Source of the DNA: Hydractinia symbiolongicarpus
Lineage: Eukaryota; Cnidaria; Hydrozoa; Anthoathecata; Hydractiniidae
Direction: 5' to 3'
DNA: 64,000 bases
Assembly (NCBI RefSeq): GCF_029227915.1
Contig: NC_079887.1
Coordinates: forward strand, 26,287,650-26,351,649
The notes under the pieces were generated by a model. That model searched no databases. It was given only the letters and a program-made list of their open reading frames with translations, and was not told the DNA's origin. Positions 37,306 through 48,239 of this stretch are shown here, piece by piece. Every line of letters starts with the position of its first letter. The first letter of the stretch is position 1. A program made the translations under genes and the position numbers.

Positions 37306-38119
37306 GCGTTTTAGTGGTGAAATAATAATTTAAAAAATCGTTCGGGAAATGAGTTTACTTCCTGGGTACTTTCTTTGTATACTTTTGACTATACGGGCCG
37401 AGTCCGGGATTTACGGGAAATCGCGGATTTTCGTTTGCCGGCGATTAAACTTCTTTTATTCAGCGTCCCATCAAATATGAAAATATTTTTGAAAAGTACA
37501 AGTCTCATGCGTTTAGTGGTAAAAAAATAATATAAAAAATCGTTCGGGAAATGAGTTTACTCCCTGGGTACTTTCTTTGTATACTTTTGACTATACGGGC
37601 CAAGCGCGGGATTTACGGGAAATCGCGGGTTTTCGTTTGCCGGCGATTAAACTTCTTTTATTCAGCGTCTCATCAAAAATGAAAACATTTTTAAAAACTA
37701 CAAGTCTTATGCGTTTTAGTGGTGAAAAAATAATTTAAAAATCGTTCTGGAAATGAGTTTACTCCCTGGGTACTTTCTTTGTATACTTTTGACTATACTG
37801 GCCGAATCCGGGATTTAGGGAAATCTCAGGTTTTTGTTTGCCGGCGATTAAACTGCTTTTATTCAGCGTCTCATCAAAAATGAAAACATTCTTGAAAACT
37901 ACAAGTCTCATGCGTTTTAGTGGTGAAATAATAATTTAAAAAATCGTTTGGGAAATGAGTTTACTCCCTGGGTACTTTCTTTGTATACTTTTGACTATAC
38001 GGGCCGAGTCCAGGATTTACGGGAAATCGCAGGTTTTCGTTTGCCGGCGATTAAACTTCTTTTATTCAGCGTCTCATCAAAAATGAAAACATTTTTAAAA
38101 ACTACAAGTCTCATGCGTT
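37306..38119 (+). repeat. Four monomers linking HOR blocks (T, A-like, E, C)
   Basis: This stretch holds a CTTCCTGGG monomer with a type T end, an AAGCGCGGG monomer, an E type with ACTATACTGGCC and AAATCTCAGG private changes, and a C type. The series 37319-37720 is repeated at 38532-38930 (1213 bp) before a jump back. No gene is present. Confidence 0.77.
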
Positions 38120-39610
38120 TTAGTGGTGAAAAAGTAATTTAAAAAATCGTTCGGGAAATAAGTTTACTCCCTGGGTACTTTCTTTGTATACTTTTGACTA
38201 TGCGGGCCGAGTCTGGGTTTTAGGGAAATCGCAGGTTTTCGTTTGCCGGCGATTAAACTGGTTTTATTCAGCGTCTCATCAAAAATGAAAACATTTTTAA
38301 AAACTAAAATTCTCATGCGTTTTAGTGGTGAAAAAATAATTAAAAAATCGTTCTGGAAATGAGTTTACTCACAGGGTACTTTCTTTGTATACATTCGACT
38401 ATACGGGCCAAGCCCGGGATTTACGGGAAATCGCGGGTTTTCGTTTTCCGGCGATTAAAACTCTTTCATTAAGCGTCTCATCAAAAATGAAAACATTTTT
38501 GAAAACTACAAGTCTCATGCGTTTTAGTGGTGAAATAATAATTTAAAAAATCGTTCGGGAAATGAGTTTACTTCCTGGGTACTTTCTTTGTATACTTTTG
38601 ACTATACGGGCCGAGTCCGGGATTTACGGGAAATCGCGGATTTTCGTTTGCCGGCGATTAAACTTCTTTTATTCAGCGTCCCATCAAATATGAAAATATT
38701 TTTGAAAAGTACAAATCTCATGCGTTTAGTGGTAAAAAAATAATATAAAAAATCGTTCGGGAAATGAGTTTACTCCCTGGGTACTTTCTTTGTATACTTT
38801 TGACTATACGGGCCAAGCGCGGGATTTACGGGAAATCGCGGGTTTTCGTTTGCCGGCGATTAAACTTCTTTTATTCAGCGTCTCATCAAAAATGAAAACA
38901 TTTTTAAAAACTACAAGTCTCATGCGTTTTAGTGGTGAAAAAGTAATTTAAAAAATCGTTCGGGAAATAAGTTTACTCCCTGGGTACTTTCTTTGTATAC
39001 TTTTGACTATGCGGGCCGAGTCTGGGTTTTAGGGAAATCGCAGGTTTTCGTTTGCCGGCGATTAAACTGGTTTTATTCAGCGTCTCATCAAAAATGAAAA
39101 CATTTTTAAAAATTAAAATTCTCATGCGTTTTAGTGGTGAAAAAATAATTAAAAAATCGTTCTGGAAATGAGTTTACTCACAGGGTACTTTCTTTGTATA
39201 CATTCGACTATACAGGCCAAGCCCGGGATTTACGGGAAATCGCGGGTTTTCGTTTTCCGGCGATTAAAACTCTTTCATTAAGCGTCTCATCAAAAATGAA
39301 AACATTTTTGAAAACTACAAGTCTCATGCGTTTTAGTGGTGAAATAATAATTTAAAAAATCGTTCGGGAAATGAGTTTACTTCCTGGGTACTTTCTTTGT
39401 ATACTTTTGACTATACGGGCCGAGTCCGGGATTTACGAGAAATCGCGGATTTTCGTTTGCCGGCGATTAAACTTCTTTTATTCAGCGTCCCATCAAATAT
39501 GAAAATATTTTTGAAAAGTACAAGTCTCATGCGTTTAGTGGTAAAAAAATAATATAAAAAATCGTTCGGGAAATGAGTTTACTCCCTGGGTACTTTCTTT
39601 GTATACTTTT
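38120..39610 (+). repeat. 4-mer higher-order repeat, two copies (period 809 bp)
   Basis: GAAAAAGTAATTT with GGGAAATAAGTTTAC near 38127 recurs near 38936, and TGAAATAATA at 38531 recurs at 39340, both at 809 bp. The order is F, B, ATAATAATT/T, AAGCGCGGG. Both copies lack one T in ATAATTAAAAAATCG near 38337/39146. Private changes include CAAATCTC (38714), AATTAAAATTC (39112) and TACAGGCC (39211). The copies part near 39618. Confidence 0.86.
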
Positions 39611-41125
39611 GACTATACGGGCCGAGTCCGGGATTTAGGGAAATCGCAGGTTTTCGTTTGCCGGCGATTAAACTGCTTTTATTCAACGTCTCATCAAAAA
39701 TGAAAACTTTTTTGAAAACTACAAGTCTCATGCGTTTTAGTGGTGAAAAAATAATTTAAAAAATCGTTCAGGAAATGAGTTTACTCCCTGGGTACTTTCT
39801 TTGTATACTTTTGACTATACGGGCCAAGCCGGGATTTATGGGAAATCGCGGGTTTTCGTTTGCCGGCGATTAAACTTCTTTTATTCAGCGTCTCATCAAA
39901 AATGAAAACATTTTTAAAAACTGCAAGTCTCATGCGTTTTAGTGGTGAAAATATAATTTAAAAAATCGTTCTGGAAATGAGTTTACTCCCTGGGTACTTT
40001 CTTTGTATACTTTTGACTATACGGGCCGAATCCGGGATTTAGGGAAATCGCAGGTTTTTGTTTGCCGGCGATTAAACTGCTTTTATTCAGCGTCTCATCA
40101 AAAATGAAAACATTCTTGAAAACTACAAGTCTCATGCGTTTTAGTGGTGAAAGTATAATTTAAAAAATCGTTCTGGAAATGAGTTTATTCCCTGGGTACT
40201 TTCTTTGTATACTTTTGACTATACGGGCCGAGTCCGGGATTTAGGGAAATCGCAGGTTTTCCTTTGCCGGCGATTAAACTGCTTTTATTCAGCGTCTCAT
40301 CAAAAATGAAAACATTTTTAAAAACTACAAGTCTTATGCGTTTTAGTGGTGAAAAAATAATTTAAAAAATCGTTCTGGAAATGAGTTTACTCCCTGGGTA
40401 CTTTCTTTGTATACTTTTGACTATACGGGCCGAGTCCGGGATTTAGGGAAATCGCAGGTTTTCGTTTGCCGGCGATTAAACTGCTTTTATTCAACGTCTC
40501 ATCAAAAATGAAAACTTTTTTGAAAACTACAAGTCTCATGCGTTTTAGTGGTGAAAAAATAATTTAAAAAATCGTTCAGGAAATGAGTTTACTCCCTGGG
40601 TACTTTCTTTGTATACTTTTGACTATACGGGCCAAGCCGGGATTTATGGGAAATCGCGGGTTTTCGTTTGCCGGCGATTAAACTTCTTTTATTCAGCGTC
40701 TCATCAAAAATGAAAACATTTTTAAAAACTGCAAGTCTCATGCGTTTTAGTGGTGAAAATATAATTTAAAAAATCGTTCTGGAAATGAGTTTACTCCCTG
40801 GGTACTTTCTTTGTATACTTTTGACTATACGGGCCGAATCCGGGATTTAGGGAAATCGCAGGTTTTTGTTTGCCGGCGATTAAACTGCTTTTATTCAGCG
40901 TCTCATCAAAAATGAAAACATTCTTGAAAACTACAAGTCTCATGCGTTTTAGTGGTGAAAGTATAATTTAAAAAATCGTTCTGGAAATGAGTTTATTCCC
41001 TGGGTACTTTCTTTGTATACTTTTGACTATACGGGCCGAGTCCGGGATTTAGGGAAATCGCAGGTTTTCCTTTGCCGGCGATTAAACTGCTTTTATTCAG
41101 CGTCTCATCAAAAATGAAAACATTT
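39611..41125 (+). repeat. 4-mer higher-order repeat, two copies (period 808 bp)
   Basis: GTATACTTTTGAC at 39601 recurs at 40409. The ATTCAACGTCTC variant near 39683 recurs near 40491, and TTTCCTTTGCC near 40259 recurs near 41067, all at 808 bp. The order is E-like, AAGCCGGG/TATGGG, E, and a GAAAGTATAATTT monomer. Copies part near 41125, where TTTTGACAACTAC replaces TTTTAAAAACTAC. Confidence 0.86.
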
Positions 41126-43660
41126 TTGACAACTACAAGTATCATGCGTTTTAGTGGTGAAAAAATAATTTAAGAAATCGTTCGGGAAATGAGTTTACTC
41201 CCTGGGTACTTTCTTTGTATACTTTTGACTATACGGGCCAAGCCGGAATTTACGGGAAATCGCGGGTTTTCGTTTGCCGGCGATTAAACTTCTTTTATTC
41301 AGCGTCTCATCAAAAATGAAAACATTTTTAAAAACTACAAGTCTGATGCGTTTTAGTGGTGAAAAAATAATTTAAAAAATTGTTCTGGAAATGAGTTTAC
41401 TCTCAGGGTACTTTCTTTGTATACATTCGACTATACGTGCCAAGCCCGGGATTTACGGGAAATCGCGGGTTTTTGTTTGCCGGCGATTAAACTGCTTTTA
41501 TTCAGCGTCTCATCAAAAATGAAAACATTCTTGAAAACTACAAGTCTCATGCGTTTTAGTGGTGAAATAATAATTTAAAAAATCGTTTGGGAAATGAGTT
41601 TACTCCCTGGGTACTTTCTTTGTATACTTTTGACTATACGGGCCGAGTCCAGGATTTGCGGGAAATCGCAGGTTTTCGTTTGCCGGCGATTAAACTTCTT
41701 TTATTCAGCGTCTCATCAGAAATGAAAACATTTTTAAAAACTACAAGTCTCATGCGTTTTAGTGGTGAAAAAGTAATTTAAAAAATCGTTCGGGAAATGA
41801 GTTTACTCCCTGGGTACTTTCTTTGTATACTTTTGACTATACGGGCCAAGCCCAGGATTTACGGGAAGTCGCTGGTTTTCGTTTGCCGCCGATTAAACTT
41901 CTTTTATTCAGCGTCTCATCAAAAATGAAAGAATTTTTAAAAACTACAAGTCTTATGCGTTTTAGTGGTGATAAAATAATTTAAAAAATCGTTCGGGAAA
42001 TGAGTTTACTCCCTGGGTACTTTCTTTGTATACTTTTGACTATACGGGCCGAGTCCGGGATTTACGGGAAATCGCGGGTTTTCGTTTGCCGGCGATTAAA
42101 CTTCTTTTATTCAGCGTCTCATCAAAAATGAAAACATTTTTGAAAACTACAAGTCTCATGCGTTTTAGTGGTGAAAAAATAATTTAAAAAATCGTTCGGG
42201 AAATGAGTTTACTCCCTGGGTACTTTCTTTGTATACTTTTGACTATACGGGCCGAATCCGGGATTTAGGGAAATCGCAGGTTTTTGTTTGCCGGCGATTA
42301 AACTGCTTTTATTCAGCGTCTCATCAAAAATGAAAACATTCTTGAAAACTACAAGTCTCATGCGTTTTAGTGGTGAAAGTATAATTTAAAAAATCCTTCT
42401 GGAAATGAGTTTATTCCCTGGGTACTTTCTTTGTATACTTTTGACTATACGGGCCGAGTCCGGGATTTAGGGAAATCGCAGGTTTTCCTTTGCCGGCGAT
42501 TAAACTGCTTTTATTCAGCGTCTCATCAAAAATGAAAACATTTTTGACAACTACAAGTATCATGCGTTTTAGTGGTGAAAAAATAATTTAAGAAATCGTT
42601 CGGGAAATGAGTTTACTCCCTGGGTACTTTCTTTGTATACTTTTGACTATACGGGCCAAGCCGGAATTTACGGGAAATCGCGGGTTTTCGTTTGCCGGCG
42701 ATTAAACTTCTTTTATTCAGCGTCTCATCAAAAATGAAAACATTTTTAAAAACTACAAGTCTGATGCGTTTTAGTGGTGAAAAAATAATTTAAAAAATTG
42801 TTCTGGAAATGAGTTTACTCTCAGGGTACTTTCTTTGTATACATTCGACTATACGTGCCAAGCCCGGGATTTACGGGAAATCGCGGGTTTTTGTTTGCCG
42901 GCGATTAAACTGCTTTTATTCAGCGTCTCATCAAAAATGAAAACATTCTTGAAAACTACAAGTCTCATGCGTTTTAGTGGTGAAATAATAATTTAAAAAA
43001 TCGTTTGGGAAATGAGTTTACTCCCTGGGTACTTTCTTTGTATACTTTTGACTATACGGGCCGAGTCCAGGATTTGCGGGAAATCGCAGGTTTTCGTTTG
43101 CCGGCGATTAAACTTCTTTTATTCAGCGTCTCATCAGAAATGAAAACATTTTTAAAAACTACAAGTCTCATGCGTTTTAGTGGTGAAAAAGTAATTTAAA
43201 AAATCGTTCGGGAAATGAGTTTACTCCCTGGGTACTTTCTTTGTATACTTTTGACTATACGGGCCAAGCCCAGGATTTACGGGAAGTCGCTGGTTTTCGT
43301 TTGCCGCCGATTAAACTTCTTTTATTCAGCGTCTCATCAAAAATGAAAGAATTTTTAAAAACTACAAGTCTTATGCGTTTTAGTGGTGATAAAATAATTT
43401 AAAAAATCGTTCGGGAAATGAGTTTACTCCCTGGGTACTTTCTTTGTATACTTTTGACTATACGGGCCGAGTCCGGGATTTACGGGAAATCGCGGGTTTT
43501 CGTTTGCCGGCGATTAAACTTCTTTTATTCAGCGTCTCATCAAAAATGAAAACATTTTTGAAAACTACAAGTCTCATGCGTTTTAGTGGTGAAAAAATAA
43601 TTTAAAAAATCGTTCGGGAAATGAGTTTACTCCCTGGGTACTTTCTTTGTATACTTTTGA
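40834..43660 (+). repeat. 7-mer higher-order repeat, two copies (period 1418 bp)
   Basis: CCGAATCCGGG at 40834 recurs at 42252. The rare ATAATTTAAGAAATCG near 41167 recurs near 42585, and AAATGAAAGAATTTTT with GGTGATAAAATAA near 41925/41968 recurs near 43343/43386. The period is 1418 bp (seven monomers). The first copy overlaps the 808-bp unit. The second ends near 43660, where GAGTCCGGG replaces GAATCCGGG. Confidence 0.89.
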
Positions 43661-43811
43661 CTATACGGGCCGAGTCCGGGATTTACGGGAAATCGCGGAT
43701 TTTCGTTTGCCGGCGATTAAACTTCTTTTATTCAGCGTCCCATCAAATATGAAAATATTTTTGAAAAGTACAAGTCTCATGCGTTTAGTGGTAAAAAAAT
43801 AATATAAAAAA
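43610..43811 (+). repeat. Monomer type T (202 bp, AAATATG/GCGTTTAG variant)
   Basis: Compared with the reference, this type carries a linked set of changes in its right half: GCGGGT to GCGGAT, CGTCTC to CGTCCC, AAAAATG to AAATATG, ACATTT to ATATTT, often AAAACTAC to AAAAGTAC, one T lost in GCGTTTTAG, GGTGAAA to GGTAAAA, and ATTTAA to ATATAA. These changes travel together in dozens of copies (for example near 600, 1430, 8520, 14400, 38690, 48390, 56700), so the set was fixed in one ancestor and spread as a unit. The changes alter the central dyad (see the hairpin entries). Confidence 0.88.
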
Positions 43812-43974
43812 TCGTACGGGAAATGAGTTTACTCCCTGGGTACTTTCTTTGTATACTTTTGACTATACGGGCCAAGCCCGGGATAACGGGAAATCGCGGA
43901 TTTTCGTTTGCCGGCGATTAAACTGCTTTTATTTAGCGTCTCATCAAAAATGAAAACATTCTTGAAAACTACAA
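43661..43974 (+). repeat. Linker of about one and a half monomers
   Basis: Contains the right half of a type T monomer and a GGGATAACGGG monomer with ATTTAGCGTC, plus a private GTACGGG change near 43814. Matches the end of the second 18-mer near 33.5 and 37.2 kb. No gene is present. Confidence 0.75.
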
Positions 43975-45592
43975 GTCTCATGCGTTTTAGTGGTGAAATA
44001 ATAATTTAAAAAATCGTTCGGGAAATGAGTTTACTTCCTGGGTACTTTCTTTGTATACTTTTGACTATACGGGCCGAGTCCGGGATTTACGGGAAATCGC
44101 GGATTTTCGTTTGCCGGCGATTAAACTTCTTTTATTCAGCGTCCCATCAAATATGAAAATATTTTTGAAAAGTACAAGTCTCATGCGTTTAGTGGTAAAA
44201 AAATAATATAAAAAATCGTTCGGGAAATGAGTTTACTCCCTGGGTACTTTCTTTGTATACTTTTGACTATACGGGCCAAGCGCGGGATTTACGGGAAATC
44301 GCGGGTTTTCGTTTGCCGGCGATTAAACTTCTTTTATTCAGCGTCTCATCAAAAATGAAAACATTTTTAAAAACTACAAGTCTTATGCGTTTAAGTGGTG
44401 AAAAAATAATTTAAAAAATCGTTCTGGAAATGAGTTTACTCCCTGGGTACTTTCTTTGTATACTTTTGACTATACGGGCCGAGTCCGGGATTTAGGGAAA
44501 TCGCAGGTTTTCGTTTGCCGGCGATTAAACTGCTTTTATTCAACGTCTCATCAAAAATGAAAACTTTTTTGAAAACTACAAGTCTCATGCGTTTTAGTGG
44601 TGAAAAAATAATTTAAAAAATCGTTCAGGAAATGAGTTTACTCCCTGGGTACTTTCTTTGTATACTTTTGACTATACGGGCCAAGCCGGGATTTATGGGA
44701 AATCGCGGGTTTTCGTTTGCCGGCGATTAAACTTCTTTTATTCAGCGTCCCATCAAAAATGAAAACATTTTTAAAAACTGCAAGTCTCATGCGTTTTAGT
44801 GGTGAAAATATAATTTAAAAAATCGTTCTGGAAATGAGTTTACTCCCTGGGTACTTTCTTTGTATACTTTTGACTATACGGGCCGAATCCGGGATTTAGG
44901 GAAATCGCAGGTTTTTGTTTGCCGGCGATTAAACTGCTTTTATTCAGCGTCTCATCAAAAATGAAAACATTCTTGAAAACTACAAGTCTCATGCGTTTTA
45001 GTGGTGAAATAATAATTTAAAAAATCGTTTGGGAAATGAGTTTACTCCCTGGGTACTTTCTTTGTATACTTTTGACTATACGGGCCGAGTCCAGGATTTA
45101 CGGGAAATCGCAGGTTTTCGTTTGCCGGCGATTAAACTTCTTTTATTCAGCGTCTCATCAAATATGAAAACATTTTTAAAAACTACAAGTCTCATGCGTT
45201 TTAGTGGTGAAAAAGTAATTTAAAAAATCGTTCGGGAAATGAGTTTACTCCCTGGGTACTTTCTTTGTATACTTTTGACTATGCGGGCCGAGTCTGGGTT
45301 TTAGGGAAATCGCAGGTTTTCGTTTGCCGGCGATTAAACTGGTTTTATTCAGCGTCTCATCAAAAATGAAAACATTTTTAAAAACTAAAATTCTCATGCG
45401 TTTTAGTGGTGAAAAAATAATTTAAAAAATCGTTCTGGAAATGAGTTTACTCACAGGGTACTTTCTTTGTATACATTCGACTATACGGGCCAAGCCCGGG
45501 ATTTACGGGAAATCGCGGGTTTTCGTTTTCCGGCGATTAAAACTCTTTCATTAAGCGTCTCATCAAAAATGAAAACATTTTTGAAAACTACA
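43975..45592 (+). repeat. 8-mer higher-order repeat, copy 1 (period 1618 bp)
   Basis: GAAATAATAATTT at 43995 recurs at 45613, and the C monomer at 45029 recurs at 46647, both at 1618 bp (eight monomers). The order is ATAATAATT/T, AAGCGCGGG, E-like, AAGCCGGG/TATGGG, E, C, F, B. Copy 1 has private variants at 44390 (GCGTTTAAGTGG), 44748 (CGTCCCATC) and 45161 (CAAATATG inside a C monomer). Confidence 0.9.
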
Positions 45593-45632
45593 AGTCTCAT
45601 GCGTTTTAGTGGTGAAATAATAATTTAAAAAA
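45430..45632 (+). repeat. Monomer type B (203 bp, ACAGGG/ATTCG/CATTAAG variant)
   Basis: Diagnostic linked variants: CTCACAGGG in place of CTCCCTGGG, ACATTCG in place of ACTTTTG before ACTATAC, CCAAGCCC in place of CCGAGTCC, GTTTTCCGG in place of GTTTGCCGG, and AAAACTCTTTCATTAAG in place of the usual AAACTTC...ATTCAG segment. Sister copies occur near 7190, 8000, 9010, 10830, 16090, 18510, 38370, 47060, 58190 and 59010. Partial mosaics that carry only the left-hand variants also exist, for example near 32100, 35750 and 41400 with CTCTCAGGG, which indicates exchange inside monomers. Confidence 0.85.
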
Positions 45633-46440
45633 TCGTTCGGGAAATGAGTTTACTTCCTGGGTACTTTCTTTGTATACTTTTGACTATACGGGACGAGTCC
45701 GGGATTTACGGGAAATCGCGGATTTTCGTTTGCCGGCGATTAAACTTCTTTTATTCAGCGTCCCATCAAATATGAAAATATTTTTGAAAAGTACAAGTCT
45801 CATGCGTTTAGTGGTAAAAAAATAATATAAAAAATCGTTCGGGAAATGAGTTTACTCCCTGGGTACTTTCTTTGTATACTTTTGACTATACGGGCCAAGC
45901 GCGGGATTTAGGGAAATCGCGGGTTTTCGTTTGCCGGCGATTAAACTTCTTTTATTCAGCGTCTCATCAAAAATGAAAACATTTTTAAAAACTACAAGTC
46001 TTATGCGTTTTAGTGGTGAAAAAATAATTTAAAAAATCGTTCTGGAAATGAGTTTACTCCCTGGGTACTTTCTTTGTATACTTTTGACTATACGGGCCGA
46101 GTCCGGGATTTAGGGAAATCGCAGGTTTTCGTTTGCCGGCGATTAAACTGCTTTTATTCAACGTCTCATCAAAAATGAAAACTTTTTTGAAAACTACAAG
46201 TCTCATGCGTTTTAGTGGTGAAAAAATAATTTAAAAAATCGTTCAGGAAATGAGTTTACTCCCTGGGTACTTTCTTTGTATACTTTTGACTATACGGGCC
46301 AAGCCGGGATTTATGGGAAATCGCGGGTTTTCGTTTGCCGGCGATTAAACTTCTTTTATTCAGCGTCTCATCAAAAATGAAAACATTTTTAAAAACTGCA
46401 AGTCTCATGCGTTTTAGTGGTGAAAATATAATTTAAAAAA

Positions 46441-46642
46441 TCGTTCTGGAAATGAGTTTACTCCCTGGGTACTTTCTTTGTATACTTTTGACTATACGGG
46501 CCGAATCCGGGATTTAGGGAAATCGCAGGTTTTTGTTTGCCGGCGATTAAACTGCTTTTATTCAGCGTCTCATCAAAAATGAAAACATTCTTGAAAACTA
46601 CAAGTCTCATGCGTTTTAGTGGTGAAATAATAATTTAAAAAA
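46441..46642 (+). repeat. Monomer type E (202 bp, TTTAGGGAAA deletion variant)
   Basis: This type has a 1-bp deletion changing TTTACGGGAAA to TTTAGGGAAA, together with GAATCCGGG, CGCAGGTTTTTG and AAACTGC. The deletion removes one of the four regularly spaced CGGG motifs (the third) and accounts for the 202-bp length. Sister copies occur near 2580, 6220, 7440, 15540, 37800, 40020, 40830, 42250, 44890 and 58450. A close relative with GAGTCCGGG instead of GAATCCGGG is common between 29 and 41 kb. Confidence 0.84.
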
Positions 46643-46845
46643 TCGTTTGGGAAATGAGTTTACTCCCTGGGTACTTTCTTTGTATACTTTTGACTATACG
46701 GGCCGAGTCCAGGATTTACGGGAAATCGCAGGTTTTCGTTTGCCGGCGATTAAACTTCTTTTATTCAGCGTCTCATCAAAAATGAAAACATTTTTAAAAA
46801 CTACAAGTCTCATGCGTTTTAGTGGTGAAAAAGTAATTTAAAAAA
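46643..46845 (+). repeat. Monomer type C (203 bp, CGTTTGGG/GAGTCCAGG variant)
   Basis: Diagnostic variants are CGTTTGGG at the left end, GAGTCCAGG in place of GAGTCCGGG, CGCAGGTTTTCG, and a GAAAAAGTAATTT or GAAAAAATAATTT end. It usually follows a type E or ATAATAATTT-ending monomer and is usually followed by type F, giving a recurrent E-C-F-B order (for example 46441-47250, 44840-45630, 7390-8160). The TTG created by CGTTTGGG is what opens the many spurious 64-codon frames in the array. Confidence 0.84.
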
Positions 46846-47047
46846 TCGTTCGGGAAATGAGTTTACTCCCTGGGTACTTTCTTTGTATACTTTTGACTAT
46901 GCGGGCCGAGTCTGGGTTTTAGGGAAATCGCAGGTTTTCGTTTGCCGGCGATTAAACTGGTTTTATTCAGCGTCTCATCAAAAATGAAAACATTTTTAAA
47001 AACTAAAATTCTCATGCGTTTTAGTGGTGAAAAAATAATTTAAAAAA
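46846..47047 (+). repeat. Monomer type F (202 bp, GCGGGCCGAGTCTGGG/AAAATTCTC variant)
   Basis: Linked variants are ACTATGCGGG in place of ACTATACGGG, GAGTCTGGGTTTTAGGG (one base shorter than the reference), AAACTGGTTTTATTC, and AACTAAAATTCTCATG in place of AACTACAAGTCTCATG. Copies occur near 6970, 7780, 15890, 18310, 38150, 38960, 45230, 57980 and 58800. This type almost always sits directly before a type B monomer, so F-B behaves as a coupled dimer inside several different HORs. Confidence 0.84.
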
Positions 47048-47225
47048 TCGTTCTGGAAATGAGTTTACTCACAGGGTACTTTCTTTGTATACATTCGACT
47101 ATACGGGCCAAGCCCGGGATTTACGGGAAATCGCGGGTTTTCGTTTTCCGGCGATTAAAACTCTTTCATTAAGCGTCTCATCAAAAATGAAAACATTTTT
47201 GAAAACTACAAGTCTCATGCGTTTT

Positions 47226-48239
47226 AGTTTTGAAAAAAAAATTTAAAAAATCGTTCGGGAAATGAGTTTACTCCCTGGGTACTTTCTTTGTATACATTCG
47301 ACTATACGGGCCAAGCCCCGGATATACGGGAAAACGCGGGATATCGTTTGCCGGCGATTAAACCTCTTTCATTAAGCGTCTCATCAAAAATGAAAACATT
47401 TTTGAAAACTACAAGTCTCATGCGATTTAGTGGTGAAAAGATAATTTAAAAAATCGTTTTGGAAATGAGTTTACTCACAGGGTACTTTTTTGTATACATT
47501 CGACTATTCGGGCCAAGCCCGGGATTTACGGGAAATCGCGGATTTTCGTTTGCCGGCGATTAAACTGCTTTTATTCAGCGTCTCATCAAAAATGATAAAA
47601 TTTTTGAAAACTACAAGTCTCATGCGTTTTAGTGGTGAAAAAATAATTTAAAAAATCGTTCGGGAAATGAGTTTACTCCCTGGGTACTTTCTATGTATAC
47701 TTTTGACTATACGGGCCGAGTCCGGGATTTACGGGAAATCGCGGGTTTTCGTTTGCCGGCGAATAAACTTCTTTTATTCAGCGTCTCATCAAAAATGAAA
47801 ACATTTTTAAAAACTACAAGTCTTATGCGTTTTAGTGGTGAAAAAATAATTAAAAAATCGTTCTGGAAATGAGTTTACTCCCTGGGTACTTTCTTTGTAT
47901 ACTTTGACTATACGGGCCGAGTCCGGGATTTAGGGAAATCGCAGGTTTTTGTTTGCCGGCGATTAAACCGCTTTTATTCAGCGTCTCATCAAAAATGAAA
48001 ACATTTTTGAAAACTACAAGTCTCATGCGTTTTAGTGGTGAAAAAATAATTTAAAAAATCGTTCGGGAAATGAGTTTACTCCCTGGGTACTTTCTTTGTA
48101 TACTTTTGACTATACGGGCCAAGCCCCGGATTTACGGGAAAACGCGGGATTTCATTTGCCGGCGATTAAACCTCTTTCATTAAGCGTCTCATCAAAAATG
48201 AAAACATTTTTGAAAACTACAAGTCTCATGCGTTTTAGT
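47226..48239 (+). repeat. Five monomers related to 20.1-20.6 and 21.6 kb
   Basis: CGACTATTCGGG at 47501, AAAATGATAA near 47592, TTTCTATGTATAC near 47690 and GCGAATAAAC near 47759 match 20176-20450 at an offset of 27325 bp (135 monomers). The CGGGATTTCATTTGCC type D monomer near 48145 matches those near 21629, 22843 and 63542. One TATACTTTGAC deletion monomer is present. No gene is present. Confidence 0.78.

Larger units (their letters stand above)
45593..47225 (+). repeat. 8-mer higher-order repeat, copy 2 (period 1618 bp)
   Basis: Second copy of the eight-monomer unit. It has GGGACGAGTCC near 45691 and a shortened GATTTAGGGAAATCGCGGG near 45905 as private changes. It ends near 47227, where AGTTTTGAAAAAAAAATTT replaces AGTGGTGAAATAATAATTT. 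Confidence 0.9.

Noticed and set aside
45475-45500. A true CENP-B box
   Set aside because: The spacing is one base short of the mammalian consensus and most monomers lack the TTCG half. It is kept only as a low-score observation.
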